DNA of 64,000 bases from Morchella semilibera (GCA_009192285.1 WBVU01000012.1:1860001-1924000), one strand, 5' to 3'; shown: positions 10,532-22,045, counted from the stretch's first letter. Numbers and translations: made by a program. Notes: a model not told the origin generated them from the letters alone.

Positions 10532-11951
10532 ATGCCCCCGTTAGTTAATACACCCAGATTATCGATGACATTAATTGATACTAACACCTAAGTAATATAT
10601 TAGAACAACTGCACGCTCCAGCGGTAGCGCTCTAGGGACCAACCAAGTCCGCTTTATCGTCATCCTCACTACCATTATCGCCTTCCTTTATCGTTCCTTT
10701 TCACAACGCTCACCACTTTTATTCTTATCCGCCCCACCAGCTCTCCCCAGCAGCCACGGCTGCACAATTCACCATCCTACGATCCTGCAGAATTGCGAAG
10801 ACATCTCACAGCTCCCCGGCACAGCCTACTCATTCCTCTCCTGTGACCCTGCACGACGAGAATGGTCTCACGCCTTCGGGTCCTACCCCAGCAAGGCTGC
10901 CGTAGGTGAAGTCTACCTCTGGAATCATCTCACACCCGAGACCGAGCCAATACTCATCTCCGGGCATGCCTCCCTCGGGGGGGACTTTCATCCGTTGGGC
11001 CTCTCCGCGGTCAATATCACAGATGGAATCGCCCGTGTATTCGTGACCAACCAAGCGAGAGCGCGCGCGACCATCGAGGTACTAGACGTATATCTTGCCA
11101 CGGGAGAGAGCAAACACGTGAAAACGATCACTAATGGCAGCATCCACTCCCCGAACGGTATCGCGGCCTACAATGCAACAAGTTTTTATGTCAGTAATGA
11201 CTTGTTCATGGCGCGGCGCTGGTCAACCGCTCTTCTCATAGAGGCGATCCTTGCTATCCCCGGTGGAACAGTTATGTTCGTCTCTGTTCCCGCCGAGGCC
11301 TTCGTCGCGCTCGACGCAGTTGTCGAGAAGCAGCGTGAGGGCGCGAACGAGATGAGCGTCTCCACAATCGCGCGCATCTCGCTCGCCAACGGACTTGCTT
11401 ATAACCCGCACGACTCGCGCCTATACGCTGCGTCTTCGACACACGGGATATACACTTTCTCACTCCCCGACCCATCTTTACCCTCATCCGTCTACCCACA
11501 CTCATTCCACCGCACGCCCTTCGCAGCCGATAATATCTTCTACTCGCACAGTCAGCGCACGCTATATGTAAGTGGGGTTTCCTCTCTCTCCGCCTCTGCA
11601 ACATCAATGATGTCACCTGCAGCGCCTCGCAGCCCCTCCTGGACGCTAGAACTTCTCCCAGAGATCCAGCGCATGGGAGAGGCCGAGGAGGGTGTATTGA
11701 AGCGCGAGAAAGCTTTCCGCGCGGTAGACCTGGCGAATCGGCCGTTGAGGGAGCAGGAACGGCGGTGGAGGAGTGTATTTATGGATGACGGAAAGTTCTA
11801 CGGTGGTGTGAGCAATGGGGGCGTCGTGGACGAAACAGGCAAATTTATTGCAGTCAGCCTGGTGGGCGAAGGGGTACTGACCTGCCCTAGCATCTTGGAG
11901 AGGAGGGGCGCACTGGTCAAGGAGGAGGCTGCCGAGAAAGATGAATTGTAG
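10532..11951 (+). CDS. Paraoxonase/arylesterase-like beta-propeller protein, membrane-anchored
   Basis: The large exon 10604-11951 has no usable upstream ATG. An ATG at 10532 in an 8-nt first exon (10532-10539) joins it at phase 2 through an intron with GTTAGT, ACTAAC and ATTAG (10540-10603), giving 451 residues that begin MPPTTARSSG. A hydrophobic segment (about residues 17-30, VIVILTTIIAFLY-like) would anchor or signal the protein. The body resembles the paraoxonase/SMP-30 six-bladed propeller family: GGDFHPLGLSAV, HSPNGIA and FYVSNDLFMARRW correspond to the conserved NG/ND calcium-site segments, and LANGLAYNPHDSRLYAASS to a later blade. Family members hydrolyse lactones and aryl esters; the substrate here is unknown. 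Confidence 0.75.
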
Positions 11952-12063
11952 GCAGTTATGTTTTATGTAGAAAGTATTTATCTTGTTTTCTAAGAGTGCG
12001 ACGTGGTTTGTGAAACAATCATTGACCATATTGTATCCCTAACCCTACCTCACTAGTGCCGTA

Positions 12064-12411
12064 ATGATAAAACCAAAATATAATACCATCGCCACTGCCG
12101 CTTCTCCTGGTGATACAGAGTTGGTCCAAAAAGTAAGACTATTGATTATTGATGAAGTCCATATGCTTCATGATGATCGTGGTGCTGTAATTGAAAGTTT
12201 AGTAGCACGTACCCAGCGCCAGGTGGAAACCACACAGAGCATGATCCGTATTGTAGGATTATCCGCCACTCTGCCCAACTTTGTAGATGTCGCAAACTTC
12301 CTCAAAGTCAACCTTATGGCTGGGCTGTTCTACTTCGATGCATCCTTCCGTCCTGTACCGCTAGACCACTACTATTGGCGCCGCTACATTGCATTAACGG
12401 TGACAGGATGA
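12064..12411 (+). pseudogene. Fragment of a Slh1/ASCC3-type Ski2-like RNA helicase
   Basis: About 100 codons match the first RecA domain of the Slh1 (ASCC3-related) helicases: [20 protein letters not shown] contains the DEVH Walker B box, and [19 protein letters not shown] contains motif III (SAT), followed by [15 protein letters not shown]. Resemblance stops abruptly after RPVPL and the frame ends a few codons later. The upstream Walker A region and the rest of this roughly 2000-residue family are absent on either side. It is a truncated duplicate, not a working helicase. The well-kept motif sequence suggests recent duplication. Confidence 0.8.
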
Positions 12412-12591
12412 CACAGACCCAACCAGGCCAATAAAACCCCAACCAACTGTTGATTTCAAATTCGTGCTGAGCACCTGCACTGCCCTGCCCCTGGGTAGAC
12501 TTCAAATCTCACCTCTGTCTACCTAGAACAGTAGGGAACCATATGGAGTATCCCATTTCTTGTGTTACCATAACAACCATAGACTTCACTA

Positions 12592-12608
12592 CGAGTGAGA
12601 ATATATGA
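12592..12608 (+). repeat. CGAGTGA-N6-RTGA motif, copy 3
   Basis: The central six bases are GAATAT and the end is ATGA. It lies about 180 bp beyond the helicase fragment. Confidence 0.8.
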
Positions 12609-13601
12609 GTGGGGAAGTGGCGGGAAAAACTGGAGCTAGACCCTGGAGGAGACTACTTAGCTTTCAGGAAAGAGAAACTTGTTGATACCGCCATCACATA
12701 TAAGATATCTTCAGTCCGCCTAGACCCACGCTGCTTTAGGCTTAAGTGTATGTTGGTAGCGCGTAATCACCGTTGCTGGCTAGGACACAATGTAGGCTAG
12801 CGGTTTAGATTTGTCATTTGAATTGTGGCTATCGGGGTTAGGTATCATGTCTCGCGACGGCTCTCGAGGCTAAACAACTGTCTCCCCTCACCACGTTACC
12901 TTCACAGGTCTTGCCTTCGGGCGAGACGAGTCTCAAGTTAACTTGTCTTGTTCCCATCGCTGGGAGGTATAAAGCAAATTTGGGCATTTATTAATCAAGA
13001 AAGTCGAAACCCCTGTCGAAAGTAGGCATCAAAAGGTTTGAGACTAAAGGAACGCCTCTTGAAAGTCCCAAGTGTGGTATATAAACAGTGGTATTAGCGA
13101 GTTTATCAAGTACCAACGATAATAAAATTTAACAAAAAAGCACCAACGGTATGTATCTAGAGCGTCGTGCCAAGGGCTTGGATTTTGGGAATAATATGGC
13201 GCCCACCTCAAGTGAGATAGTCTTGGCAGCGATAAATACATAAACTAGCCTACTAGTCCTCAACACTAGTAGCACATACCTTTAGAGAAACAACGCCATA
13301 TTCACCTAGGCCTAGATTGTCTTAACGGGGATATAGTTTTTGTTTTAACTCTTTATGTTGTGGTGAAAGCCTTAGGGATTTTGAACGAGGTGTGGGTTTA
13401 GACTCTGGGCGCCATATTTAACATTGTTATCCCACAAAAAAAAGAAGGGAGAGCTTATGTCCCGACTGACTACTAACAAACATAAGAAGGCTTCTTTTAA
13501 CTGCGATTACATAATGGATTACAGAGAAAAAAAAACTACCAAAATTTCCCCAACCTAGGTAATTCTTCGTATAGGTAATTCTTCCCGGAGGAGCACCTGA
13601 C

Positions 13602-13618
13602 CGAGTGAGAATCTATGA
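13602..13618 (+). repeat. CGAGTGA-N6-RTGA motif, copy 4
   Basis: The central six bases are GAATCT and the end is ATGA. It directly abuts the stop codon of the minus-strand frame 13619-14050. Confidence 0.8.
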
Positions 13619-14050
13619 TTAGACTAACTGACCTTGCTGCCACCCCAACGCCACAAGGGTTTCTGCCTTGTACCTATGTGGAAGGTCACTCTCCAGAATA
13701 TCCTTATCCTTAACAAGAGTTAAAGTAAGAGTAACCTTGCTATAACCTCCAAGCCCAGATAACAATCGATCTTCCTCCATCAATCCCGCTAAGATCTCGG
13801 ACTGCGTAGCCAGACGCTCTTTAGTACTAAGCCTCACGGAGAAGTAAGCCTTCTTATCTTCGAATAGGGTGTACATCTTGTGTGGGAAGTACCGGTCGAT
13901 CTGATCTTTAAGACATAATTTCATAGTTGAATCATCTATGTACTGCATAGAATCCCGTACGATGGTTGAGTAATCAACCGGTGGTGGGTTATTGACACAA
14001 TAGGATTCTTTTTCCGCCGAACCTAAAGCGTCGTTCAGATATGGTGGCAC
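13619..14050 (-). CDS. Unrecognised minus-strand reading frame, possible gene fragment
   Basis: An open frame of up to 143 codons, preceded by a stop and with no ATG at its head. A TTTAG acceptor with a TTAAC branch-like sequence upstream could start an exon at about 14021 (GSAEKESYCVNN onward). Composition is protein-like (PVDYSTIVRDSMQYIDD; EDRLLSGLGGYSKVTLTL). It lies just downstream of the Clr5 gene on the same strand and may be a remnant or last exon of that gene, but I could not find a phase-compatible donor. Confidence 0.3.
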   Translation of the reverse strand: MPPYLNDALGSAEKESYCVNNPPPVDYSTIVRDSMQYIDDSTMKLCLKDQIDRYFPHKMYTLFEDKKAYFSVRLSTKERLATQSEILAGLMEEDRLLSGLGGYSKVTLTLTLVKDKDILESDLPHRYKAETLVALGWQQGQLV

Positions 14051-14074
14051 CGGCCCCAGTTAAGCAATGGGGGA

Positions 14075-15039
14075 CTAAGAGCAGTATGTTGACTGTGGCT
14101 GTGGCTGAGGTGTCGAAATATCATTGGCTTTGCTATGGCTTTCCTCGGGCGTTGAGAGGAGGGGTGGATAAATATCTTGTGAAGAGATAGGTAATTTATC
14201 ACTATCATGAGTATGGAATGGGGTCATGAAATTTGCGAACGGGGTCCCGTTACCACCTTCTGTTTCTTGGGAGTCGTACTCTGAGTCGCTAGAGCCTGGG
14301 GTAGATGGGGAAGGTGTGGAAGATATGGCCACATTCGTTCTACCCACCAGGTCCAGGATATCATGAACTTTTATCTGGGTGCTTGGAATGGTGTTTTCCT
14401 CATTATCAGTATCTGAAAGACTGGGTGTAGGTTCCGGTGTTGAATACTCTATGTCCACTTCTAAGGCCCCGGTGGTAACTTTGATCAGGTTTTTGTGAGC
14501 AAGCGACGTTGGAAAAGAAAAGTACAACAAAGATATAGAAAGTACACAGTTTATCCGTACCTTTTGAGGAGGGTCCTGGACAGACAATTTTCCCTTCTCT
14601 GTAGTACCTCTTTTTAGCACGCTCAAGCCTCTCCTCCTTAATCGGTTGGCCGTTGAGCCTGAACTTTGTCTTTTTGCCCTCTAGAGCCCGTTTTTGTTGA
14701 GTCTGCAACATTGCAGTGAGTTTGTTTCTGGAAAGGTTTTTTTCTAGGCCCCATTTCTTTATTATTGCTTTACATTGTCTTGTTCTAGGAGATAAAGTCA
14801 GTGTCTTTCATCATTTACTCCACCGTGCTCACATAATGCAGGCAGGGAATATACTTTGCGAAGAATCCATAGCGTTCTGCCATAATCTGCCTGACTCTTC
14901 TGAGTCCATAATCCTTAGTGATGTATAGCCTGGTGAAGTTGTTTCGCTGCGCTTCCCACTCATCCGCTGTGATGACCCGCCTAGAGTCTTTGTAGTTATT
15001 TTCCCAATCATCTTGCGGTTTCTTAGTACTGGTTTCCAT
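14075..15039 (-). CDS. Clr5-domain protein
   Basis: Three exons (15039-14855, 14784-14561, 14478-14075) join in frame to 270 residues. The N-terminal Clr5 domain (about residues 23-80) is clear across the first splice: ADEWEAQRNNFTRLYI, then RQIMAERYGFFA, then CKAIIKKWGLEKN, matching the family pattern W-x-x-x-x-x-x-I-x-x-L-Y...YGF-x-x-x...Y-x-x-x-x-K-W-G-x-x-K. A basic KKRYYREGK stretch follows. The C-terminal half is Ser/Thr/Pro-rich and probably disordered. Clr5 was first named for a fission-yeast heterochromatin/silencing factor; in filamentous fungi the domain is found in large, poorly characterised families, often near variable regions. A DNA- or chromatin-linked role is family knowledge, not shown here. 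Confidence 0.75.
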
Positions 15040-15356
15040 TTGTGTAATCGGTTAAGCTACTGGCTATAAGCGTCGGTGAGCAGTAATTGGCGTGGGTTGA
15101 TATAGTCTGCGTTATAGTTATGTGTATATACACGTCGCGTTACCGAGGGTATGAGGTATAAACTTAAGAATGAGGAGAGTCTTTAGTTTTTATACTGATT
15201 TCTCCGTTTTCCATTACGGCTCCGGGGGGCATGTGTGCGGGCCTGCTGTCAAGAATATTACCTCCGGACGTGCCGTATGCATCGAAGGATGGAACTTTTG
15301 CACTATGGAAGTTCTGTCCTACGCAGATTCACCTGCTCAGCTGTTTTAATAGGGTA

Positions 15357-15594
15357 AGTCGTTCATGGGGTGAAGACGGACACTGGGTGTTGACGAACAG
15401 GGGGATTTCAACGAATAAGAAACAATAGAGGGAAGCTTGGGCGTTCCTCACTCATACACTCGCTTTCGAAAAGCTGTGGAATCAGTCAGGGTAGTCTGTT
15501 GGCTCGCTACCCGCTCCACGGGTTTTCGCAAGCGACTGTAGTCATGATGCCTATCCGTCAACACCCAGTGTCCATCTTCACCCCATGAACGACT
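15357..15594. repeat. Inverted repeat, arms of about 39 bp
   Basis: Arm 15357-15395 and arm 15556-15594 are reverse complements with one mismatch in the 36-bp core (TCATGGGGTGAAGAYGGACA inside). In one orientation each arm reads SRSWGEDGHWVLT, so a coding-like segment is duplicated head to head around a 160-bp spacer. Confidence 0.8.
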
Positions 15595-15610
15595 GTACTT
15601 TACTCCTGTG

Positions 15611-15714
15611 TACTCGTCTACCAGCATACGAACCAAAAGGTGCGGGTGACAGAAACAGGAGTGGTCGTCAGTCCATACATATTATCCTCCGGTTCTTATG
15701 CTGGTAGACGAGTA
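15611..15714. repeat. Inverted repeat, arms of 24 bp
   Basis: Arm 15611-15634 (containing CTCGTCTACCAGCATA) and arm 15691-15714 are reverse complements with one mismatch. It lies immediately beside the larger fold-back and may belong to the same mobile or rearranged unit. Confidence 0.8.
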
Positions 15715-17984
15715 GAGAGGTTTCGTAGCGTCAGTATATCATAAGCGGATATATTAACCACATCTACAAGAATTCCCAGAGTACCTACTCTAGAGTAGTC
15801 AATTCACTCTAGGCATACTTGGCGTATTGTCGGATTTTTATCCACTGCATATAGGTCCTGCAGCCTGTAGGCGCACCCCTGCTCATTCGGTTGGCCAATT
15901 GGAGTTGGGGAAAATGCTTTTCAACGAACTTCGCACACTTCGATCCGGATTCGGGTCGGACAGAATAAAAAATCTGGCAAGGTAGGCGCCCAACCAGACA
16001 CCCAGACCTAGACCACCGTCCGCTGCCTACCCACACCTGCAACCACAACCACAGACTTACCCCACACCCGTAGTACCTACAGACAGCTATATATGGGAAG
16101 AAGCCACTTCAAGGAGTAAAAATGAGTGGTAAAGGTCACAGAAAAGAATTGATAACAGACTCTTTTTTTGGCTCCTGGTCACAATATGCATCTCAACGCT
16201 CATGTTAACCTGTAAATAATCGCATGTAGTATGTAACCCTCTGGTGGTTGATAAATTATCAAATGTGCATCACTTCCCGACACCATGATCATATGAGTAC
16301 ATAGAAACCACTCTAATCGGAGTTAGACTGTCACTGTCGCGGCCGCCGCCTCCTGGTGTTCTACCTCTCGATCTCCCTCCTATGTACGTACGTATAAGAA
16401 ATTAATTAATTCAAGTAGATACATAAGTACTTGACATGGCTAGATTTCGAAACTACATGTAGTACTACGTACTGACTATGTAACTATACGGGTAGCCACC
16501 GTACCTTGCGACCGCGAGGCGCAATAGTACTCTTCAACCTACCTTGGATTATGGTCATGGATATCTGATTCTCCTACGCCCCCCCCCCCCCCCTTCTACT
16601 AGCTCCGTAGGGCTTCAAATTCTGTATGTTGATATTATTTCTGCTTGGGTTTTTTGCATCTATTTCCTATCCCAGTCCTGCATAGAATTTTCCTTAGCGC
16701 CCGACTCTCGACCAATTAATCCAAGCGCTGAAACATCGCAAGCCTCTGCGTACCCCACCGTGGAGGTACTCGTTTCCACCATCTTCCAACTGATCTGTTA
16801 AAAACGGATTCTTTAATCCTAACATTTATTTTTTGGCTCCCCACACTCCTTTGAGATCTATTCTTTGGGGTCTGTTTTAGCTTCCCTGGTAGCCTTCTTT
16901 AGTAAAGAACTTGGGGGCTAGAACTAGATGTAGAGGAGGACGGAAGGGTGTAATCAAGTTTTCCTCAGATATGGATTCTGAGCCCCATGGCATGGGATTT
17001 GTAGGAAATCCATAAACCCCCAATCGTCTAGTATAACAACCCATATTTTGATAGCCATTTCTTTGGTAGGTGTAAGTTCTTGTTGAGTAGGCCCTTGCCT
17101 CCTGCTTGCTCGTGTTTCCTTGAGACACCTGCAGCTTGACTACGTGCGCATATATTTCTACACTCTCAGATATCGAATACGCCCCCCTATAGCCAAATCA
17201 TCTCTAGCTTCCTTTATCCATTTCTTGGACTCAAGGTCTGCTTTTGTTTTCACCAAATTGCTCCTGGAGCTTCGTAGCATTGTTTTGGGGGGCCCGGTGC
17301 CGTGCTTCGGGTTACTTGTATTCGTTTGACTGTACGTACCTACACAAGAAAATTGGGGTATCAGAGCTACTGGCGCTGATAAACTCAAACGAGGCACGGG
17401 TACAAGGTGGTGAACGAGGGCACGGTGAAGTACGTTATTCTAGTGCGTAGCAGACAGAGATAGAGTTGTCCTGAACACGGTCCAACATAGCTTTAATCCT
17501 ATGCGCGTCTGAAGGCTGAATCTGTAACACAAGGATAAACCGGTGAGTAGTACGTACAATTAATTTTCTATTCAAATGGCCTAGTGTAATGTAGGGAGAG
17601 GGCTCGGTACCAACAGGGTTGTTCTACGATTGGTTTGGCATATTTCACACAGCATGCCCGTTTTTTTTACCTCTCGAGTTCAATGGCACCTTAATTGAAA
17701 TATGTATCCTCCTCTGATTATCCAAACAGATTTACCGTATAGAATCTGCATAATACACAACAATCACGCTAGATCCCACACGTACTCGACTCAAAAGCAC
17801 AAAATGGTCCCTTTACCCTCATAAGCACCTCGATCAATACACCTCCATCAAGATATCTTAACTACTATCCCTCGAATCAGGCCAGTTATTACCATACAAA
17901 GGCGGAGGATAGCGTTTAAGGATGATATACACACTCCCTACTTAATCATATGTTTTCTTCCTGTTCATAATAATTCATAATCAC

Positions 17985-18001
17985 CGAGTGACATATCATG
18001 A
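17985..18001 (+). repeat. CGAGTGA-N6-RTGA motif, copy 5
   Basis: The central six bases are CATATC and the end is ATGA. It lies 91 bp beyond the stop codon of the minus-strand ligase gene. Confidence 0.8.
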
Positions 18002-18091
18002 TTTCTAGATTGAAATCGGCAACTCCAATACTGTAGTGAATAGGTACCTTAATAAAACATCTAATCCCCTAATAAAAATAGAACAACCCTC

Positions 18092-20716
18092 TTAATCAAG
18101 CTGATATTGGCCCTCATTTGCCAGAGAAATAACCTTTTTCACTGCACTCTCCAAGTCATCAAATGCAAACAATGGTAATCCGCTCTCGCGTATCTGGTCC
18201 GCAATCATCAGCACTTCTAGATGATCTCCAAGAAATATGATAGGAGGGCTTACAATTTTCCTTCCCAAGTCCTCGTTTGTACCTCTCAACCTAACCACAA
18301 CTGGAACTTTCACACCTAGTTCCTCGAAAGCAATCGCAATTCCCTCCGCAATCATATCACACATTGTTATTCCACCAAAAATATTCACTATTATCGCCTT
18401 GACGCGTTGATCCTTTAGTAATAACCTAAATCCCTCCTTTACTGTCTCCTTTGTCGCTCTACCGCCGGTGTCGAGGAAGTTTGTTGGGGCACCACCATGG
18501 TGTACTATCACATCGCAAGTGTTCATTGATAATCCCGCCCCGTTGACTATATATAGTTAGAAATAGACGCATCCTCTTTAGGGTTAACATACCAAGTGTC
18601 CCAATATTGGCGCCCTCTCCAGGTAGCTTAACGTATGCGAATCCAGCCTTTTCCGCCTCCAACTCCTCCTCGACTTCATTTTCGATATCTCGCAGGGAAT
18701 GCAGGTCCTTCTGCCTCCCCGCGCTTCTAAATGCAGCATCATCGAACACAAACTCCACGCTCTCCTCTTCGACTGATAGATTACCAGGAGTTATCGATAT
18801 AATCCCTATGGACAGATTGTATGCTTCGCGGGTCTTAAAGATCTGCCATAAACTCTCCAAAAGTGGTGACAAGTGCTCTAAGGCCCACTCTGGCAGCCCT
18901 AAGTGCTTCGCGATGCTCTCAGCTGTAGGGGAGAGTGTTTTGGTGTTATAGTCAACCGCAAACCCTGTCAGAGATGGTTTACTAGCTGAGGTGACAAAAA
19001 AACACGGAGAACTAGAGGAGCGATCGATTGTTAACGAGAGGCCAAACTTTTGCGTAGTATCGTTTGTGAATGCCTCGTGGTCTTCGAGGTGTTCGCGTGT
19101 ATCGATTCCAGTTTCCTGCAACAGGGCGGCAGCTTGGTTAGATTTGAGATGAAGGCTGCGCCAGTGTTGAACAGGCGTACGATACTGACGTGGCCGAGAG
19201 TCTGTATGATAATCTCGCTTCTGAGGCCGCAGTTTAGCTAATTATATTCTTTGGGGATGAAAGGAATATATTCAAGCCTACCTGCACAGTCCTCCCCAAA
19301 ATTCCTAGATTACCCGCACTATGAACTTCTGGCACGAAGCCAAGCAGTTTTGCCATACCTGGCCCAAATTGTGCCGGATCTTTTACCATAGTAACCCCCG
19401 CCGATTCGAGCTACCACCCCCCCCCGCATAATTATTAGTGTCAATGATCAATCCTAGTGATATAATGCAACATACAGCCTTGATCTTATCGCTCGCGCCG
19501 ACATCTCCCACCCCCCGAATGGCTCCAGCATGTCCCATCACTCTCCCCCCTAGTGTAGTAACACCGCCAATAAGTCCCATTACAGGCTTTCGCTCCCCCT
19601 TCCAACTACTTAAAATATCGGCTACCTCGAGCTCGCTATTGCCGCCCACTTCACCAATAATGATTATACCCTTAGTGTGTTTGTCCTCCAGCAATACTTT
19701 GACTCCATCGACGAGGGTTGTTCCCGCAAGCCAATCGCCCCCTACACCAATGACGAGAGATTGTCCAAGATTTACACGCGTTGTAGAAGATACAGCCTCA
19801 TAAGAAAGAGTACCAGATTTGGCGACAATGCCAATACACCCGGAGGAAAACGAAGGGTACGGCATAAACCCGATGCGGGTATGTGTGTGGGGGTTAATTA
19901 TTCTAGAGCTCCTGTTAGAAGATGATTCGTTATTTGTGGAAAATTGATTAAAACTTACCCAGGGGAATTTGCCCCTATGAGCCTGGTTTTCGACTGTGTT
20001 TTTGAGCATGCTATGAATCTACCTCCCTCGTCAAACTCTCTCCATAGAAGACCTTGAGACTATTGGTTGACGGAAGAAAACCTAACTCATACCTCAAGAA
20101 TATCATGAACAGGCACATGCTCAGCAACTGCAACTACCAGCGGAATCTCAACTTCAATCGCCTCCTTTATGGCACTGGCTGCGTACTGTGCTGCCACGAA
20201 TACAGCTGTTGCATCTGGTTTCAAGTATTTCATTGCTTCTGTCATTGTTGGAAATAGGGGAAGCCCTAGATGAGCTCCTCTTTTATTGGGGCTCACACCA
20301 CCAACAATTTGAGTACCATAGTCAAGCGACTGTAGCGCATTTGCGGTTGCCTGAGTCGAATCAGCATTTACACCAGATGCGAGCGCGCCCCGGGAGAGAT
20401 ATTTTGTGGGAGACATGTATATAAGACTATTGTTTCTTACCTGCTTTCCTAAAATACACAACCGAAATTAGATAACTTTTATAATTGACTGGATTGAAGT
20501 TGTATTGCTAGTGTCTATGACATTAAACGCACGAACCTGTGAACCCTTGATACATAACCCTCGTAGACGCGCCAACTTTTAAGTTCCCAAGCGTCTTTTC
20601 ATATCCACCTCTCCTCGCCCTGTAAATCAAGGGAAGATTTGACTGTGTTGTTGAATATTTGCGGACTCCAATGGCCAAGCGGGGGACCGCAATCTGGTGT
20701 TGATGAACCTCTGCAT
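18092..20716 (-). CDS. Fused succinyl-CoA-ligase-type enzyme (alpha + beta), with two frame breaks
   Basis: Eight exons were traced: 20716-20537, 20448-20441, 20350-20093, 20018-19959, 19911-19476, 19410-19282, 19184-18593 and 18546-18092. The N-terminal half is an alpha subunit: [57 protein letters not shown], and MGHAGA with the phosphorylated His. The C-terminal half is a beta subunit: [34 protein letters not shown]. Such enzymes couple acyl-CoA formation to nucleotide hydrolysis. The order alpha-beta in one chain differs from the usual two-gene mitochondrial enzyme. KYSTTQ near the start suggests a mitochondrial presequence. Two single-base shifts are needed: one C gained in a 5-C run near 20680 and one A lost in a 5-A run near 20004. 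These are homopolymers, so assembly error or a young pseudogene are both possible. Confidence 0.75.
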
Positions 20717-21471
20717 TGTACCAACTTTCCGCTAAGATTCTATATCCCACCAATAGATACCTTAGCTGTTATTGAATCCACTTCAGATATAGAAAATGGC
20801 AGGCGAATAATTATTTGGGCTGCCGTAACTCTCTTCAATTTGTAGTGTAATTGAACCGTGTAACCAAAGCACCGTGGAATGGAATGACTGTGCAGAGCTC
20901 AATTGGTCAAACAGCTGCTGCGCTTTACGTCTTTTACCATTAGATAGAGATGATTCCGCAGTGGAGTGATGTACTTGCCAAAACAAAAATGTGCTTTCCT
21001 TGATGCCTCTACCTCTACCAACAGCTAGCACAAAAGCAATTCGGCAACAGCAAGTTGTCAAGATGCCAAGTGTTGTGGAGAAGCCGAGATCCGGGGTATC
21101 TTGACAACGCTTATTTTCTCGCTTCGGACCCCTGTAAACAGCATCGGGTCTCCCCTAACCCTATATTTACTTCCAGTAAGAGAGAACCATATATGTAACC
21201 GATTCCTAAGGTAACAGTTTCCTTGTACCCGTATCTATTCAATTTCAACATCATGAAGATGACAGATACATCCATTTCTGTACATTTTCTAATCAGAGGC
21301 ATCTATCTAACCAGAGGACAAGGCTCAAGCTTAACCTCACCTCAAGCCAGCACGAGGAAATCCCTGGTCAGATTGAAATTTGGACTCTATTTTTCGCACA
21401 ACTTCAAACCTTTAATTCCCCTTTCTCTATCTCATACCCTTCAGTCTTCCAAATTATAATCACCCACAAAA
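20717..21471. other. Divergent intergenic region
   Basis: Shared upstream region of the ligase gene (minus) and the next gene (plus). A CT-rich leader precedes 21472. No other gene is seen. Confidence 0.55.
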
Positions 21472-22045
21472 ATGAGCACAGGTACTCCATATTATCTCCC
21501 TCTATGAACTCAAACTAACATGAGCTCTAGAACTCTCCGATAGTTTAAACAAGCTCTCGCTCGCGGAGTCTACAAAGACTACCACCCAGAAAAAGAAGAA
21601 GAAGCCAGTAATAGCCGACTCCTGGGACGATGAAGAAATATCCGACGACGAGCCAGTAGAGACTCCCGACAAGGTCCCATCCCCTCCCCCGCCCACTCCT
21701 ACCACACCCCATTCACTCAGTCATTCGCGAGAGAGCTCGAGTGTATCCTCTATTGCCAGTCCCCGAGGACCATCAAGTCCCCACGAAAGCTACCTCGGGG
21801 GTCCCGATTCCTTCTCGCGAGATGGTGCCTCAACTAGCAGCGAGAGGCCAAGGAAGACAGATGCAGTGGCTAGAAGACTGATTGCAGGGGCGCTGGGTGT
21901 GAGATCGAGGAGCACAAAGGAGCAAAGGGAGTATGATGCTGCCGTAAGAGCGGTTGAAAAGAAGAAAAGGGACACGGAAAGAGAGAAGCAGAAGGCCGAG
22001 GAGGCCGAGAAGGAGAGACTCAAGGCGTCTATTTGGGAGGATTAA
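21472..22045 (+). CDS. Conserved small fungal protein, Lys/Glu-rich, function unknown
   Basis: The start codon lies in a 10-nt first exon (21472-21481); an intron with GTACTC, ACTAAC and CTAG (21482-21530) leads at phase 1 into 21531-22045, giving 174 residues. Near the N-terminus a lysine run precedes PVIADSWDDEE. The middle is Ser/Pro-rich. The C-terminal third is a helical charged segment with RLIAGALGVRSRSTKEQREYD and a final WED. I recall this overall pattern (acidic SWDDE box plus basic coiled C-terminus) from conserved small ascomycete proteins without known function. No catalytic or membrane feature is seen. Confidence 0.75.

Larger units (their letters stand above)
12412..13618. other. 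Intergenic spacer
   Basis: Nothing recognisable as a gene. Two CGAGTGA-N6-RTGA motifs lie here; the second ends one base before the terminal codon of the minus-strand frame at 13619. Confidence 0.55.
15040..18091. other. Intergenic region with inverted repeats
   Basis: No intact gene is seen. It holds two nested fold-back repeats (15357-15594 and 15611-15714), a 14-C run near 16570, a TACATGTA near 16455 and one CGAGTGA-N6-RTGA motif close to the following gene's 3' end. Short open frames at 15809-16048 and 16877-17128 on the minus strand show no family resemblance. Confidence 0.5.

Noticed and set aside
20660-20690. A-box-like TGGCCAAGCGG
   Set aside because: Falls inside the presequence exon of the ligase gene on the other strand; no B box.
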